64,000 bases of DNA, from the NCBI GenBank assembly GCA_003254905.1, contig QANU01107152.1, forward strand, positions 1 through 64,000. The letters run 5' to 3'. The notes beneath the pieces were generated by a model. That model saw only the letters and a list, made by a program, of their open reading frames with translations, had not been told where the DNA came from and did no database searches. This stretch comes from Nissolia schottii (lineage: Eukaryota; Streptophyta; Magnoliopsida; Fabales; Fabaceae). The position numbers and the translations under genes are program-made. Shown here in pieces: positions 23,633 to 35,708 of the stretch. Within the stretch, counting starts at the first letter, position 1. Each line of letters begins with the position of its first letter.

Positions 23633-23637
23633 TATTC
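23633..23637. repeat. Left target-site duplication of element B
   Basis: TATTC here is repeated exactly at 40886-40890 across element B; the uninterrupted target is seen in the 5' LTR of A near 15926. Confidence 0.9.
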
Positions 23638-26348
23638 TGAAACACCCTAGCTAACTGCTTACCCGTACTTAGTAAACAAAGCTCACTAGGTTGCTTGCTA
23701 TCTGATCGGAATACCTTAGTCCATTGTTCTCTTTCGAAAATAGTGGTTTAAGAAAATAAGGACCAATTTTAAATTTTTCATTGACATTAAATAATTGTGA
23801 AACTAGAGCCATGCATCTGAAAAACAAATATAACAAAGCGTCTAGCAGTGGTATAATAGAGCATCCAATATACAACCAGTGGTCCATCATAACAAAGTCA
23901 CATAGGTGTATATATAATACATAATACATAAGATACATCATATGTGCATAAATCAAAATATCACTACAGGAGTCATAATACAGCATCTCAAAGTACACAT
24001 CAAAATAAAAGGGCTGCTAGAGACCTTTGGCAAAAATCTGGACATCCAGCTCTCTCTATGTCCCTATCCTGTCACTGCCGCTCATGGCTCTGCTGGCGGC
24101 TCATCGGCATCCTCAAAACATGAATCGTCATCAGTACCTGAAGTCAATAAGGTAATGGGAGTGAGAACGGTAGGTTCTCAGTGGAAGTAACTTTAGTTCC
24201 TAAGTCTCGTCTCATATTAGGTCGGACTTCAGGCCGCTCAGAGATCTCTAAGTGAACATGTATACTACATATCCTACTGATTATTATCTGACCTATCTGA
24301 ACCGCTTTATCTACATTACTATGTGATCTGGGAACTAGTCTTGCTTACTACGTTCTCGTGCTGATTAACATTTCGTTTACATACATAGCCGTCTTGAGCG
24401 TTCTCTTGACGGTAACAACATAACAGCAGGATAATAACTTAGAATCTCTCATGCATAACAAAATGGTCAGAATAAATAGAATGCACATTTTCACATACTT
24501 ATGCATAACTGAATAAACATGCTAAATGCTCATGCATTACATAATAATGAGCTTTTGGAATATATGTTATTCCCACCATAGTATTGTCCTCTCTTGACAC
24601 TACTATGACGGAATAACCTCGCACCTCCAGGTGGTCCTCTGTGACCCCTGTGGTGGGCTTCCACCTGTCGTGTGCCCCCTCGGGACCCATTGACAGTGGG
24701 CGGATATTGTACCCCCACCTAGGCTTTCCCCCGTACGACAATGCAAAGGCGTGGTAACCGCACACCTCCAGGTGTGCCCTATCGACACCACCTGTGGTGG
24801 GCTTCCACATTCGGGATGCCCTCGGACCTCCTGAAGTGGGATCATAGTGTGGCTCACGTGATCACGGCCTTTTTCAGCATATGACATTTAGCCCTTTCTC
24901 AGTATTAGACCTTTAGCCCTTTTTTCAACATCTTTGACATTCATGTACCTGTAGCATGGCATACTTGTTTCTCTACGTTTCAATCCATTTCATTTTCTTT
25001 CTTTATCTCATTATTACTTATAATTCTCTAAACATTGTTTTATCACGAATGCGTGGAATGCTACAGACTTTATCACATACTGCATGAAATTCATGTTTTT
25101 AGAACATTTTCCTCCTGTACTCACCTAATTCAACTATCAATCCTAAGATAGCAAGTAAATATTAGAATATGCACTTCAAAGGTTTCCATAAAATTTCCTG
25201 GTCTCAAATCGTTACAACGGTAACTACGTTTTCGCTCAACGACTGGGGCCCTCCGAGTGCAACATGAAAGTACCCGGGAAGCTGCCCAGCACGCCGCTCA
25301 GCGGACCGCTCAGCGCGGCGCTTAGCACGTCGCCTGGCGCGCCTGACGCCCTGTACCTGCAGAATTGTGTTTTTCTCTCTTTTCTTCCACTTTTTCCCAA
25401 GGAACTGGCCTAAACTTTTCACACATCTATAACATAAAATAAACCTATCTAATCCAGGTCACAGGACCCTTCAGAATCATCTTCCTAAGCCTAGCATCAA
25501 TTCTAACAATTATAGGCATACATGCATAGAGACATACATACACACAAATAAGCACATAATTCATCATAATCACCAAAGAGGTGTTAAACTAAAGATTACC
25601 CCACTTTTTGCTAGCTTCTTGATAATTAAGGAAGGATGAAAGTAAGCTTGGATGGCTTGATTTAATTCTTCTTGCCCAAAGAAGTGCAAACCCTTGAATT
25701 TGCTTTGGAACCCTAGACTATGGAACTTGGTGCTCTTCCCTCAAGTGAAGAAACTCACACCCTTGCCAGTAGCTTAGCTTCTTGTAGGATTTGAGAGTGA
25801 TTGATGATGATAAAAGGTAAAGGATGATGATGGAACTTAGGGGCTTTGGAGATTTAGGTTTTTGAAGCTTAGGAAATGAAGGAAAATGAATCCCTTATGT
25901 AAGTGTGTGTCTTCGTGGGGGAGAGGGGCTGCCCGTGGTCTTCTAGTGGCCTGTGGCCTTAATTTCATTTCAATTTTACCCTTAATGAGTTTTATGTCAT
26001 GTTGGTTCATTAATTCTTTATGTCCGGACGTCCTAAAATTATTTCGGACATACCGGTGTGACCTATAATTTTCCTTATTCCTATTTAAATTTTTATTGAA
26101 ATATTCTCACACTATTTTCATGTTAGTGTATTTTACAGATTCCTTCAAGTCACACTTAAGCTCTAAAAATAGCCAAAACTAACCCAAACGTCACGAGATC
26201 GCAAAATTATTATTTTTACCTAATACGATAGACATTAAGTAAATTCTGTGAATTTTATTCCATTTTTATCTCATCTTTTCCTTATTAACATGTTCTTAAT
26301 TATTTATTAAGTAAAATTTTAGGAAAGGGAAAAACTTGGGTTGTTACA
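23638..26348 (-). repeat. 3' LTR of B (2,711 bp)
   Basis: The left edge TGAAACACCC and right edge GTTGTTACA are the reverse complements of the LTR end and start. It contains the hairpin (24163-24179) followed by the PPAEP-ending reading frame remnant down to 24082, the GC-rich block (24603-24860), a short CGCTCAGCG array (25290-25345) and the U3 block (about 26020-26067). Confidence 0.9.
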
Positions 26349-27849
26349 TTCCACCCCCTTTGAAAAATTTCGACCTCGAAATTGGAAGATAAGGATAAGT
26401 CCATACCTCTCAAAATAACTCCGGATAAGTTTTCTTCATATCCGCTTCTAACTCCCACGTCTGCTCTTCTAATTGCCTGTTCGTCCATACCACTCGTACC
26501 ATAGGAAGTTCCTTATTCCTCGTCTGACGGATCTTGTGATCAATGATCCTTTGCGGTGTGAGCGGTAAAGATAAATCTTCCCTCAGCTGTATTTGTTCTG
26601 GCTGAAGCACATGCTCGGGGGATGCATAATATTTGCGTAATTGGGAGACATGAAAAACATTATGAATGTTGGCTAGGTTCGGCGGAAGAGCTATCCAGTA
26701 TGCTACCTGTAACAACCCACGTTTTCCTTTGCTAGAATTCCGCTTAATAAATAATTAAGAACATGTAATAAGGAAGAGGTGAGATAGAAAGGAACTAAAA
26801 TTCACAGAATTTATTTAATGTCTATCGTATTAGGTAAAAATAATAATTTTGCGATCTCGTGACGTTTGGTGACGTTTGGGTTAGTATTAGGCTATTTTTA
26901 GAGCTTAAGTGTGACTCGAAGGAGTCTGTAAAATACACTAATATGAAAATAGTGTGAGAATATTTCAAGAAAAATTTAAATATGAATAAGGAAAATCTAT
27001 AGGCCACAACGGTATGTCCGAAATATTTTTAGGACATTCGGACATAAATAGTTAATGAATGAATATGACTAAAATTATACCAAAAGAAAAATAAAACACT
27101 TAGGGCCCAAGGCCACTAAGTCTTCCACAGCACACACACACCCACGAGACACACACACACAACACTTTCTTTCCTTTGTTTTCCCTAAGTTTCCTAACCA
27201 AGAGCTCCATAAGCAAAGCTTCATCAAAACCACCATCATCTTTGCCTTTAATCACCATAAAGCACTCTCAAATTTATCAAGAAGACAAGCAAGTGGCAAG
27301 GCAAGGAGTTTCTCTTCACTTGGAGAAAGGAAAGCTCAAGTTCCAAAAACCCCAAAATCTCCATAACCTAGGGTTTTCACTTCTTGGCCAAGAGAACTCA
27401 ATCAAGCAATCCAAGCTTACTTTCATCCTTCTTCAATCATCAAGAAGCTAGTTAGGAAGTGGGTAACTCTAGTTTCTCACCTCTTTGGTGATTGGATGTG
27501 CTTATGTGTATATGTGTAGGTTTCTATGTATGTTTGTTCATGTTTGCCTATGTATGTTAGAATTTTGGTTAGGATAGGGATGATTGATTATGTACTTATG
27601 TATGTGTGTGGATGTTTCTATGCATGTATGTCTTGATGTGGTTATGTATGTATGTGATGATGCTTGAGTGTATGTGTATGTTGGATAAATTGCTAGAAAT
27701 GATGTTAGGGTTAGGAAGATGACTCTGAAGGGTCCTGTGACCTGGACTAGATAAGATTATTACGTGTGGAATATGTGTAAAAGCTCAAGGTAAATCCACG
27801 AAAGAAAAGGGAAGATAATTTGCATTCTGACTCTGAATTTCAAAGACTG

Positions 27850-27990
27850 AGTCAGGCTCAGGCCAGGCTCAAGCCAGACTTGTAGTCAGGCTCAGGCCAG
27901 ACTTGTAGTCAGGCTCAGGCCAGACTTGTAGTCAGGCTCACGCCCGGCTTACCTGCCAGGCTCACAGGTCAGGCCCCGCCAGACCACCCC
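27850..27990. repeat. GTCAGGCTCAGGCCAGAC array in K
   Basis: Three near-perfect 23-base units (TTGTAGTCAGGCTCAGGCCAGAC, in two parts TTGTAGTCAGG and CTCAGGCCAGAC) are flanked by further degenerate copies. The array lies about 1,150 bases into the LTR, the same place as the CGCTGAGCG arrays of A, C and F. Confidence 0.85.
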
Positions 27991-29177
27991 AGGCCACGTC
28001 AGGCCACACACCAAACCTTTAGATTATATTTATACAACGTTATAAATGACTGTATGATGATGTATGTGAAGTATGTGCATTCCATGCATTCATGATGAGC
28101 CAAGTTTAAAGAATTAGGAATAACTCTGAGATAAGTAAAGATTCTAAAATGAACCATAGGAAACTAGTCATGTCATACTGCAGGTACTGAAAATGCTGAA
28201 CATGCTGCTGAAATAGGGCCAATGCCCAATGCTGCTGAAAAAGGGCTAAATGCCCCATGCTGAAAATATTGGCTATATGCCACATGCTGAACAGGCCGTG
28301 ATCACGTGAGCCACTATGATCCCACTTCAGGAGGTCTAGGCATCCTGAATGTGGAAGCCCGCCACAGGTGGTGTCGATATGGCATACCTGGAGGTGTGCG
28401 GTTACCACGCCTATGCATTGTCGAAAGGGGGCAAGCTTAGGTGGGGGTACAATATCCGCCCACTGTCGAGGGGTCCCGAGGGGGCACACGGCAGGTGGAA
28501 GCCCACCGCAGTAAGGTCCAGACAGTGTCGGCCTATACTGAGGGTGTGAGGTTATTCCGTCATATTAGTGTCAACAGAGGACATTACTATGATGGGAATA
28601 ACACCTATGCTGTTATACTGCTGTATTCCGTCATATTATTATATTCTGTCATGCTGCTAATTTCTGTGATGCTGATATACCTTGTTATGCTGTTATATTT
28701 TGTTATGCTGTTTTATTCTGTTACATACAGGCATAATTGGAAATCATGTTTATGCTGATGATTCTGCTGTACACATATTCTGCTGATTCTGTTATATTTA
28801 CTTTGGGTGACTATGTGACGCCTATTCCGCTGATTCTGTTATGTTTGTTTGGATTGCTTATGCTTCTGGTATGCTGAAGTAAATGCTGAATGTATTCTGT
28901 GACATATTCGGCTTATTCTGAAGTTGTATTATGCTGTTACGCCGTACCGTCAAGAGCACGCTTGAGACGGTTATGTATATTCACGAATTGCTAATCAGCA
29001 CGAGAACGTAGTAAGCAAGAGTAGTACCCATGTCACATGATAATGTTGATAAAGCCGTTCAGATAGGCCAGATAAAAACTAGTAGGCTGTTTAGTATGTA
29101 TGTTCACTAGAGATCTCTGAGCGGCCTGAAGTCCGACATAATCTGTTGCATGACTCAGGAACTAAGGTTATTCCACT

Positions 29178-29273
29178 GAGAACCTACCGTTCTCATTCCC
29201 CACTTTTATGACTTCAGGTACTGATGATGATTCATGTTTTGAGGATGATGATGAGCCGCCAGCAGAGCCATGA
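29178..29273 (+). CDS. LTR hairpin plus acidic micro-ORF, K
   Basis: Hairpin GAGAAC-CTACC-GTTCTC at 29178-29194; ATG at 29208; the 21-residue frame begins MTSGT, is almost wholly acidic in the middle and ends EPPAEP before the stop at 29271-29273. Confidence 0.4.
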   Translation, partial: ENLPFSFPTFMTSGTDDDSCFEDDDEPPAEP

Positions 29274-31154
29274 GCGGCCGTGACAGGATAGGGACATAGA
29301 GATAGCTAGATGTCCAGATTTTGCCAAGGGTCTCTAGCAGCCCTTGTATTTTGATATGCTGTATTATGACTTATGTATGTTGATATGATGTAGTTTGACT
29401 TATGTATTCAGTATTTCAGTTATGTATATGTGATGTTTACGTATCTTACTTATTATGTATATACAGCTATGTGACTTGTATGATGGACCACCTAGATATA
29501 TACTCTAACTGTGGCGTTATCTGATAGTTGTACGTTTTGTTATATTGTTTATTCCGACGCATGGCTCTATTTTGACCATTATGTAAGGTAAATGGAAAAA
29601 TTAAAACAGGTCCCTATTTTCCTAAACAATTATTTCCAAAAGATAACTATGGAATAAAGTATTCCGACCAAGTAGACAACAACCTAGTGAGCTTTGTTTA
29701 CTACGTACGGGTAAACAGTTAGCTAGGGTGTTTCACTACCGGTCCAATTCGTTCCAAGATCTGAAACGGTCCAATGAATCGGGGGTTCAGCTTCTTGATC
29801 CTCAAGGACCTTCCAATACTTATCGCTGGAGTAAACTTTAGAAAGACATGATCTGCCTCTTGGAATTCGAGCGGTCTCCTCCGGTTATCTGCATAGCTCT
29901 TCTGTCGGCTTTGTGCTGTAAACACTCGCTTACGCAACAACTTCATCAATTCTTCTGTTTTCCTGGTTTCGTCAGGGTCTAAACAACGATACTGCCTGTT
30001 GTCATTCCAACACAACGGCGATTGGCACTTCCTGCCATACAATGCTTCGAACGGAGCCATACCAATGCTAGCTTGATAGCTATTATTGTAGGCAAACTCC
30101 ACAAACGGTAAGATTTCCTCCTAGTTTCCTAGCGTGTCTAGAGCACAAGCTCGTAGCATATCTACCAAGGTCTGAATAGTCCGCTCGAACTGACCATCAG
30201 ACTGAGGATGATACGCTGAACTCAAATGCAACTGTGAGCCATACGCCTTCTGAAATGCAGTCCAAAATCGGGAAGTAAATCTGGGATCTCTGTCTGAAAT
30301 AATAGAAGATGGCACCCCATGCAATCTTACCACGTCCTTAATATATAGTTGTACCAGCTTCTCCAGTGAGTAAGTCATTTTAATTGGGATAAAGTGAGCA
30401 GACTTAGTCAATCTGTCCACAATCACCCAGATAGCATCTACTCCGGTTCGAGTACGTGGTAAACTTGAAACAAAATCCATAACTATGGCCTCCCACTTCC
30501 GCTCTGGAATCTCTGGAGGATTTAGTAACCCTGGTGGCTTCTGTTGCTCAATCTTCACTTTCTGACAAACTAAGCATTTCTGTACCCAGTCCTCGACATC
30601 TCGCTTCAATCTTGGCCACCAGAACATCTGCTTAAGATCATGGTACATCTTAGTAGTACCTGGGTGCATTGTGAAATGACTCTAATGAGCTTCCTGCAAA
30701 ATATCTTCTCTTAGGCTGCCTTCCTTGGGCACGCAAATGTGTCCACTAAACCTCAAAATCCCATCTTCGCCTATTGTCACTTCCTTGATCTTACCTTCCT
30801 CCACAGCCTTGCGGAATTTACACCAAGTGTCCTCCTGGCAAGCTTTCTGAGCCTCTATTATCCTCTGCTTGAAATCACTACTGACTTGGAGAGGATACAA
30901 CGTCAACCGGTTATGTTGACGTGCAACAGTCAAATTAAGATCACGAAATTCCTCTAATAACTTCACTTCCTGCACCATCAAATGAGCCATCTGCAAAGAC
31001 TTCCAGCTCAAAGCACCAGCCACTACATTGGCCTTCCCAGGGTGATAATTAAGATTAAAATCATAATCTTTAAGAAATTCGATCCACCTCCTCTGACGCA
31101 TATTCAACTCCTTTTGGTCAAATAGGTACTTCAGACTCTTGTGATCTGAGTAGA

Positions 31155-32763
31155 TGATGAAAGCTTTTTACCGCAATAGGTTTGTACTCTCGTTAATTTA
31201 AAATATCCTTTTTAAAGCTTTCAGATCCTTGAAGGATCCAATTGCAGTAAAGTCGGGTATTATCGTATCCACAGAGATTGTGATTGAAACGATGATCTTT
31301 GATTGATACTACGTTAAGCTTGTAAAAGGTGATTGGTTTGATTAAGTAAATTTAATAAAGAAACGATAAAATAAAATATAAGACAATTAATGAACTTAAG
31401 TTTAGGCAGGTAAGAAATATGTTGGGATTTGAATTGTAATATTACTTTTGATGTAACCAATAACTCAGTTAATATGATTTATGAGTTCATGTGATTTTTC
31501 CGCCACCAGTTCTTAACTTAATCATCTTTCTCAAGCATGTTAAGTTCACAAGTTCTTTTATTAAGTTGTCAATGTCTTGCACAAACTCAACAAAATACCT
31601 TGATGTTAAAGCGGGTGTTAATGCGATTAGTTCGTGGTTCCCAGTTACGGCGGTTAAGAACTAAATGAATTGATCTAGGTCAAGTTCAAATAGTTGTAAC
31701 TTTCGTTCACAATATTTAAACGTTTGAATCAAACTTAAAGAATAGCAAGATTGAATTTAACTTGGTTTGTAACTTACTTAGAATAGCTTTCACTCAAACA
31801 AGTAAGTCTCAAGTTAAGAATCAAAATACCAAACATAAGTTAGCATTAGGTACAAGATCAATCATAAAAACCATAGAACTACATAGAATCATAATCATGA
31901 ATTAAGACGGATACATAAAAGCAATACAACACATCAAATCCCAACAAATAAAGGAGTTAGCTATCCATTGTCATGGATAGGTACAACTTACAAGGGTTTA
32001 AAGCAATGGTTGGTTGAGAAGATAGGTGAAATGCTTCCACACGTCGATCACGGTTCACAACCGTTTTACAATCCGGCAGCACTTCCGTTAAGGAAAGCTT
32101 CTAAACCCTAATTTCCTACCTAACCCTAGCTTAGGAAAGTATGGAATATGAGTGGGATGATGAAGGAGGAAGGAGGGAATGAGTGATGCTTTAAATGCCT
32201 CGGCCTCCCCCTATTTATAGGGAAAATTTGAGCAGACCGCTCAGCGGGTTGGTACCGCCGCTGAGCGGTTCAGTATTGAGCAGACCGCTCAGCGGGTTGG
32301 TGCCACCGCTGAGCGGTTCGGTAAAACTTGGCGGCTCATACGCGGCTTCATTAATGATGGTGGCGGCTTGGGTTGGCGCCAGGCTGGCGCATTTAATGCG
32401 CGGTCAAAGGCGGTTGCCGACATCAAACCGCTGAGCGCTTAAGCTTGCCCGCTGAGCGGTTTGTGCTTAATCTGCTGAGCGCTCGTGTCCATCCGCTGAG
32501 CGGTTGCTGGTCAAGCCGCTGAGCGCTTGTGTGTATCCGCTGAGCGGTTGTGTTTTTACTTGCAACCTTCTTACTCTTTTGTCCTCTTTGCCTTTTGATC
32601 CATTGTTCTAGGGATTAATCTTCATTATTCTTCTTGTATCCATCTTCCATAATATGTAATAAAACCTACAAAACATAATACTTTATTTAGGTAATTTGTT
32701 TAAAACATAAAAAGATAAGTGCCATTTTAATTAATAAGAATTACGTAAATTAAGCACTTATCA
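31155..32763 (-). mobile_element. Solo LTR L, Athila-like (1,609 bp)
   Basis: On the minus strand it runs from TGATAAGTGC to AAAGCTTTCATCA and is related to the LTRs of D. Perfect GTAGA duplications flank it (31150-31154 and 32764-32768). It has a TATAAATA box (32212-32219, reverse) and a dense CGCTGAGCG/CGCTCAGCG array (32234-32555). No internal region is present, so it is a solo LTR. Confidence 0.92.
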
Positions 32764-35694
32764 GTAGACCTCAAATTGAACACCATACAGGTAATGCCTC
32801 CAGATCTTAAGTGCAAAAACTACCGCAACTAACTCTAGATCATGCGTAGGGTAGTTTACCTCATGCTACTTCAGTTGTCTAGAGGCATAAGCTATCACTT
32901 GGCGTCGTTGCATCAGTACACATCCAAGTCTAGCACCTGATGCATCACAGTATACCTCGAAAGTTTCCTGGGGATCAGGCAGCACTAACACTGGAGCAGT
33001 GGTTAATCTCTCCTTTAGCTCGCAGAAACTTCTCTCACATTCGGCGGACCAGTCCATCTTTGCTCCCTTCCTGGTCAACTTCGTCAACGGCAAAGCAATC
33101 TGCGAGAATCCCTGAATAAACCTCCGATAATATCCCGCAAATCCCAAGAAGCTTCGTAATTCTGTAACGGAAGTGGGTCTCTCCCATGTTCTGACCGCTT
33201 CCACCTTACTGGGATCTAGTGCTACTCCTTGATCTGAGACTACATGACCCAGAAATTGCACTTTCCTGGCCCAAAACTCACACTTCGAGAGCTTGGCGTA
33301 CAACTTCTTGTTCCTCAAAATCTCTAACACGATCCGGAGATGTCTAGTATGCTCCTCTTCGCTCTTCGAGTACACTAGAATATCATCAATGAAAACAATA
33401 ACACAGTCATCCAGATACTCACGGAAAAACCTGTGCATGTAGTCCATAAAGATGGCAGGAGCATTCGTCAATCCAAAAGGCATTACTGTGAACTCATAAT
33501 GCCCATAACGAGATCGGAACGCTGTCTTAGCTATATCCTCCTCTCGTACTCTAATCTGATGGTAGCCAGACCTCAAGTCAATCCTTGAAAAAATCTTTGC
33601 ACCCTTTAACTGATCTAGAATATCTTCAATCCTAGGCAACGGATACTTGTTCTTAATTGTCACCTTGTTCAATTGCCTATAATTGACACACATCCTCATA
33701 GTACCATCCTTTTTCTTCACAAATAATATTGGGGCTCCCCACGGTGATGCACTTGGTCTAATGAACTGCTTCCCCATTAACTCCTCCAATTGCTTTTTCA
33801 ACTCCTGCAATTCCAGTGGAGACATGCGATACGGTGCAATAGAAATAGGTCCAACACCTGGTACCAGATCGATAGAAAACTCTACCTCCCGTCTTGGTTG
33901 GAACTCCGGAATAGTATCAGGAAAAACATCAGAATAATCCTGAACTACCGGAATGTCCTTGATCTCCTGGTTCTCAACTTTCACCTCAGATGATGCAAAG
34001 AAAACACATCCCTGATCTTTTAGCTGACAGTAATAAAGAATTGGCAACTCCTCCTCGGAAACTACCGGAGTGGTAACTGTAGACGAAAAAATAACCTGCT
34101 TCCTGGCGCAGTCAAGAACCGCTTGGTTGGCATTCAACCAATCCATCCCTAGTACCACATCCAATCCTACTAGGGGAAGACAGATTAAATCAGCCACGAA
34201 CTCTCTTTCCTGCAGCTGAAAAGGACATTGAAGACATACTTGACAAGTCTTAACCGGCGGTGCAGTGGGGGTAGATACAGTAAGCGTATACGGCAGTGTC
34301 GTAGGAGATAAACTCAGCTCCTTCACACTAGCGTAGGAAATAAAGGAGTGGCATGCTCCGGAATCATACAAGACAATCAAAGTTCTTCCATTAAGCATAC
34401 ACTTACCCACAATCAAACCATCACCTTCTCTGACTTCTTCAGCTGCCATAGTAAAGACTTTCCCTTGACGTTGAGTTGGCGGCAGAGTCCCTGGGCAATC
34501 CCTGATGAAGTGACCTGCCTGCCCACACCTGTAGCAAACTCCCTGACCTGCTAAGCATTCTCCAGAATGTCCTCGGCCACATTTCGGACAAGGTGTACGA
34601 GGATCAACTCGCTGCTGAGTCTCTGGAGTCCTGCGACTAGGAGTACCTGCTGCTGGAGACCTCACTGCTGGAGATCCTGCTCCTGATGGTCCTGACGTAG
34701 GCTGACTATGGACTCTCCCCATTCCTGGCTGTGGTCTTGGCGGATACTGCCCTCTGCCCCTTCCTACCACTGGTGCCTGGAAAGATCCCCTCTTCCTCTG
34801 CTCGAATTGGGAACTGCCAGCCTCATCAAATCTCCTCTTAAACCTATCACTATGTACTTGAGCCAAATCCCGATTAGCCTCCTCCTGGGCCAAACAAGTA
34901 TTAACCAAGGTAGCATAATCTCGTACCCCAGCTACATTCAGGAATACCCGCAACTCGGGTTTCAGGCCTCGCTGATACTTGGCACATTTCCAACCCTCCG
35001 TCGGGTGCAGCCTGTACGTCTGAGAATATCTGCACAGCTTCTCAAACTTTGCTGTATATTCTGCCACGGTCATGGATCCCTGCTTGAGCTCCATAAATTC
35101 TGCCTCCTTCCTGTCTTGTAACTCCTGCGGGAAGTACTTGTCCAGAAACACCTCCTTGAACCCGTTCCAGGTCACCTGCTCATTATCTCGTTCAAACTGG
35201 GGTCTGGTCGTGTCCCACCATTCCCCTGCTGCTCCCTCTAACATCCTGGAAGCAAACTTAACCTTCTGCTGCTCAGTACATGCAATATCCTCAAAAATCT
35301 GCTCCAGCTTCCTGATCCAGCCATGGACTAATTCAGGGTCCATTACTCCTTCAAATACTGGTGGATGAGCTCGTGAGAAATCCCGGTACCTCAGGGCCTC
35401 AATCTCCTGAGCTGTCTGAGGAACATTGCGTTGCGCATTAGAAGCTGCCATCAACGCCGTAGCTTGGGCTACCTCCCTAAGAATGTCTGCCAGCTCTGCA
35501 GACTCCGGAGTGCGCTGTGTAGTATCCCTGCGCGGCGGCATACCTAATATGTCGTACCTGCACAATTCGAGGTGATCAGTCCCAAAAAGGCAAGTACACA
35601 GAAACTTAGCATATACCACTTAGCTGGAACATACACCGTAATCATGCTCGAAAGCATAGTGCAGCTCAGTCCTCAGGCTCTTTTGGACCAAACT

Positions 35695-35706
35695 GCTCTG
35701 ATACCA
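35695..35706 (-). other. Primer binding site of B
   Basis: GCTCTGATACCA is the reverse complement of TGGTATCAGAGC (initiator Met tRNA) and lies two bases from the LTR edge. Confidence 0.9.
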
Positions 35707-35708
35707 AA

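Larger units (their letters stand above)
20920..23637 (+). repeat. 3' LTR of A, left part
   Basis: This matches the 5' LTR of A almost base for base, apart from a shorter palindrome array (22106-22230). It includes the GC-rich block (22642-22880), the hairpin at 23434-23450 and the micro-ORF at 23466-23534. Element B interrupts it after TATTC (23633-23637); it resumes at 40886 and ends at 41215. Confidence 0.9.
26708..29735 (+). mobile_element. Solo LTR K (3,028 bp)
   Basis: This is a complete LTR, TGTAACAACCC to GTGTTTCA, with perfect CTACC duplications at 26703-26707 and 29736-29740 and no internal region, so it is a solo LTR left by LTR-LTR recombination. It is of the A/C type, with U3 block (27001-27050), GC-rich block (28290-28530) and hairpin plus micro-ORF. 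Where relatives carry the CGCTGAGCG array, it holds a different array (27850-27990). Confidence 0.95.
26410..35541 (-). pseudogene. gag-pol region of B, interrupted by solo LTRs K and L
   Basis: On the minus strand, gag starts at 35541 (MPPRRDTTQ), with the CCHC knuckle [14 protein letters not shown] at 34536-34495, protease DSGA at 34365-34354 and reverse transcriptase with FIDD at 33393-33382. RNase H runs from about 32960, is split by L (31155-32763) and continues below 31154. Integrase lies at about 30669-29880, with HHCC and SDRDPRF segments. K (26708-29735) splits the region before the chromodomain-like tail ending YPELF at 26410. A single open frame covers gag, protease and reverse transcriptase (about 2.7 kb), the best kept in the window. 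As it stands, the copy is broken. Confidence 0.88.

Noticed and set aside
23669-24190. Frames at the B LTR edge (with a second copy at 35722-36081)
   Set aside because: They are chance frames in the LTR 3' part; the two copies exist because the LTR is duplicated.
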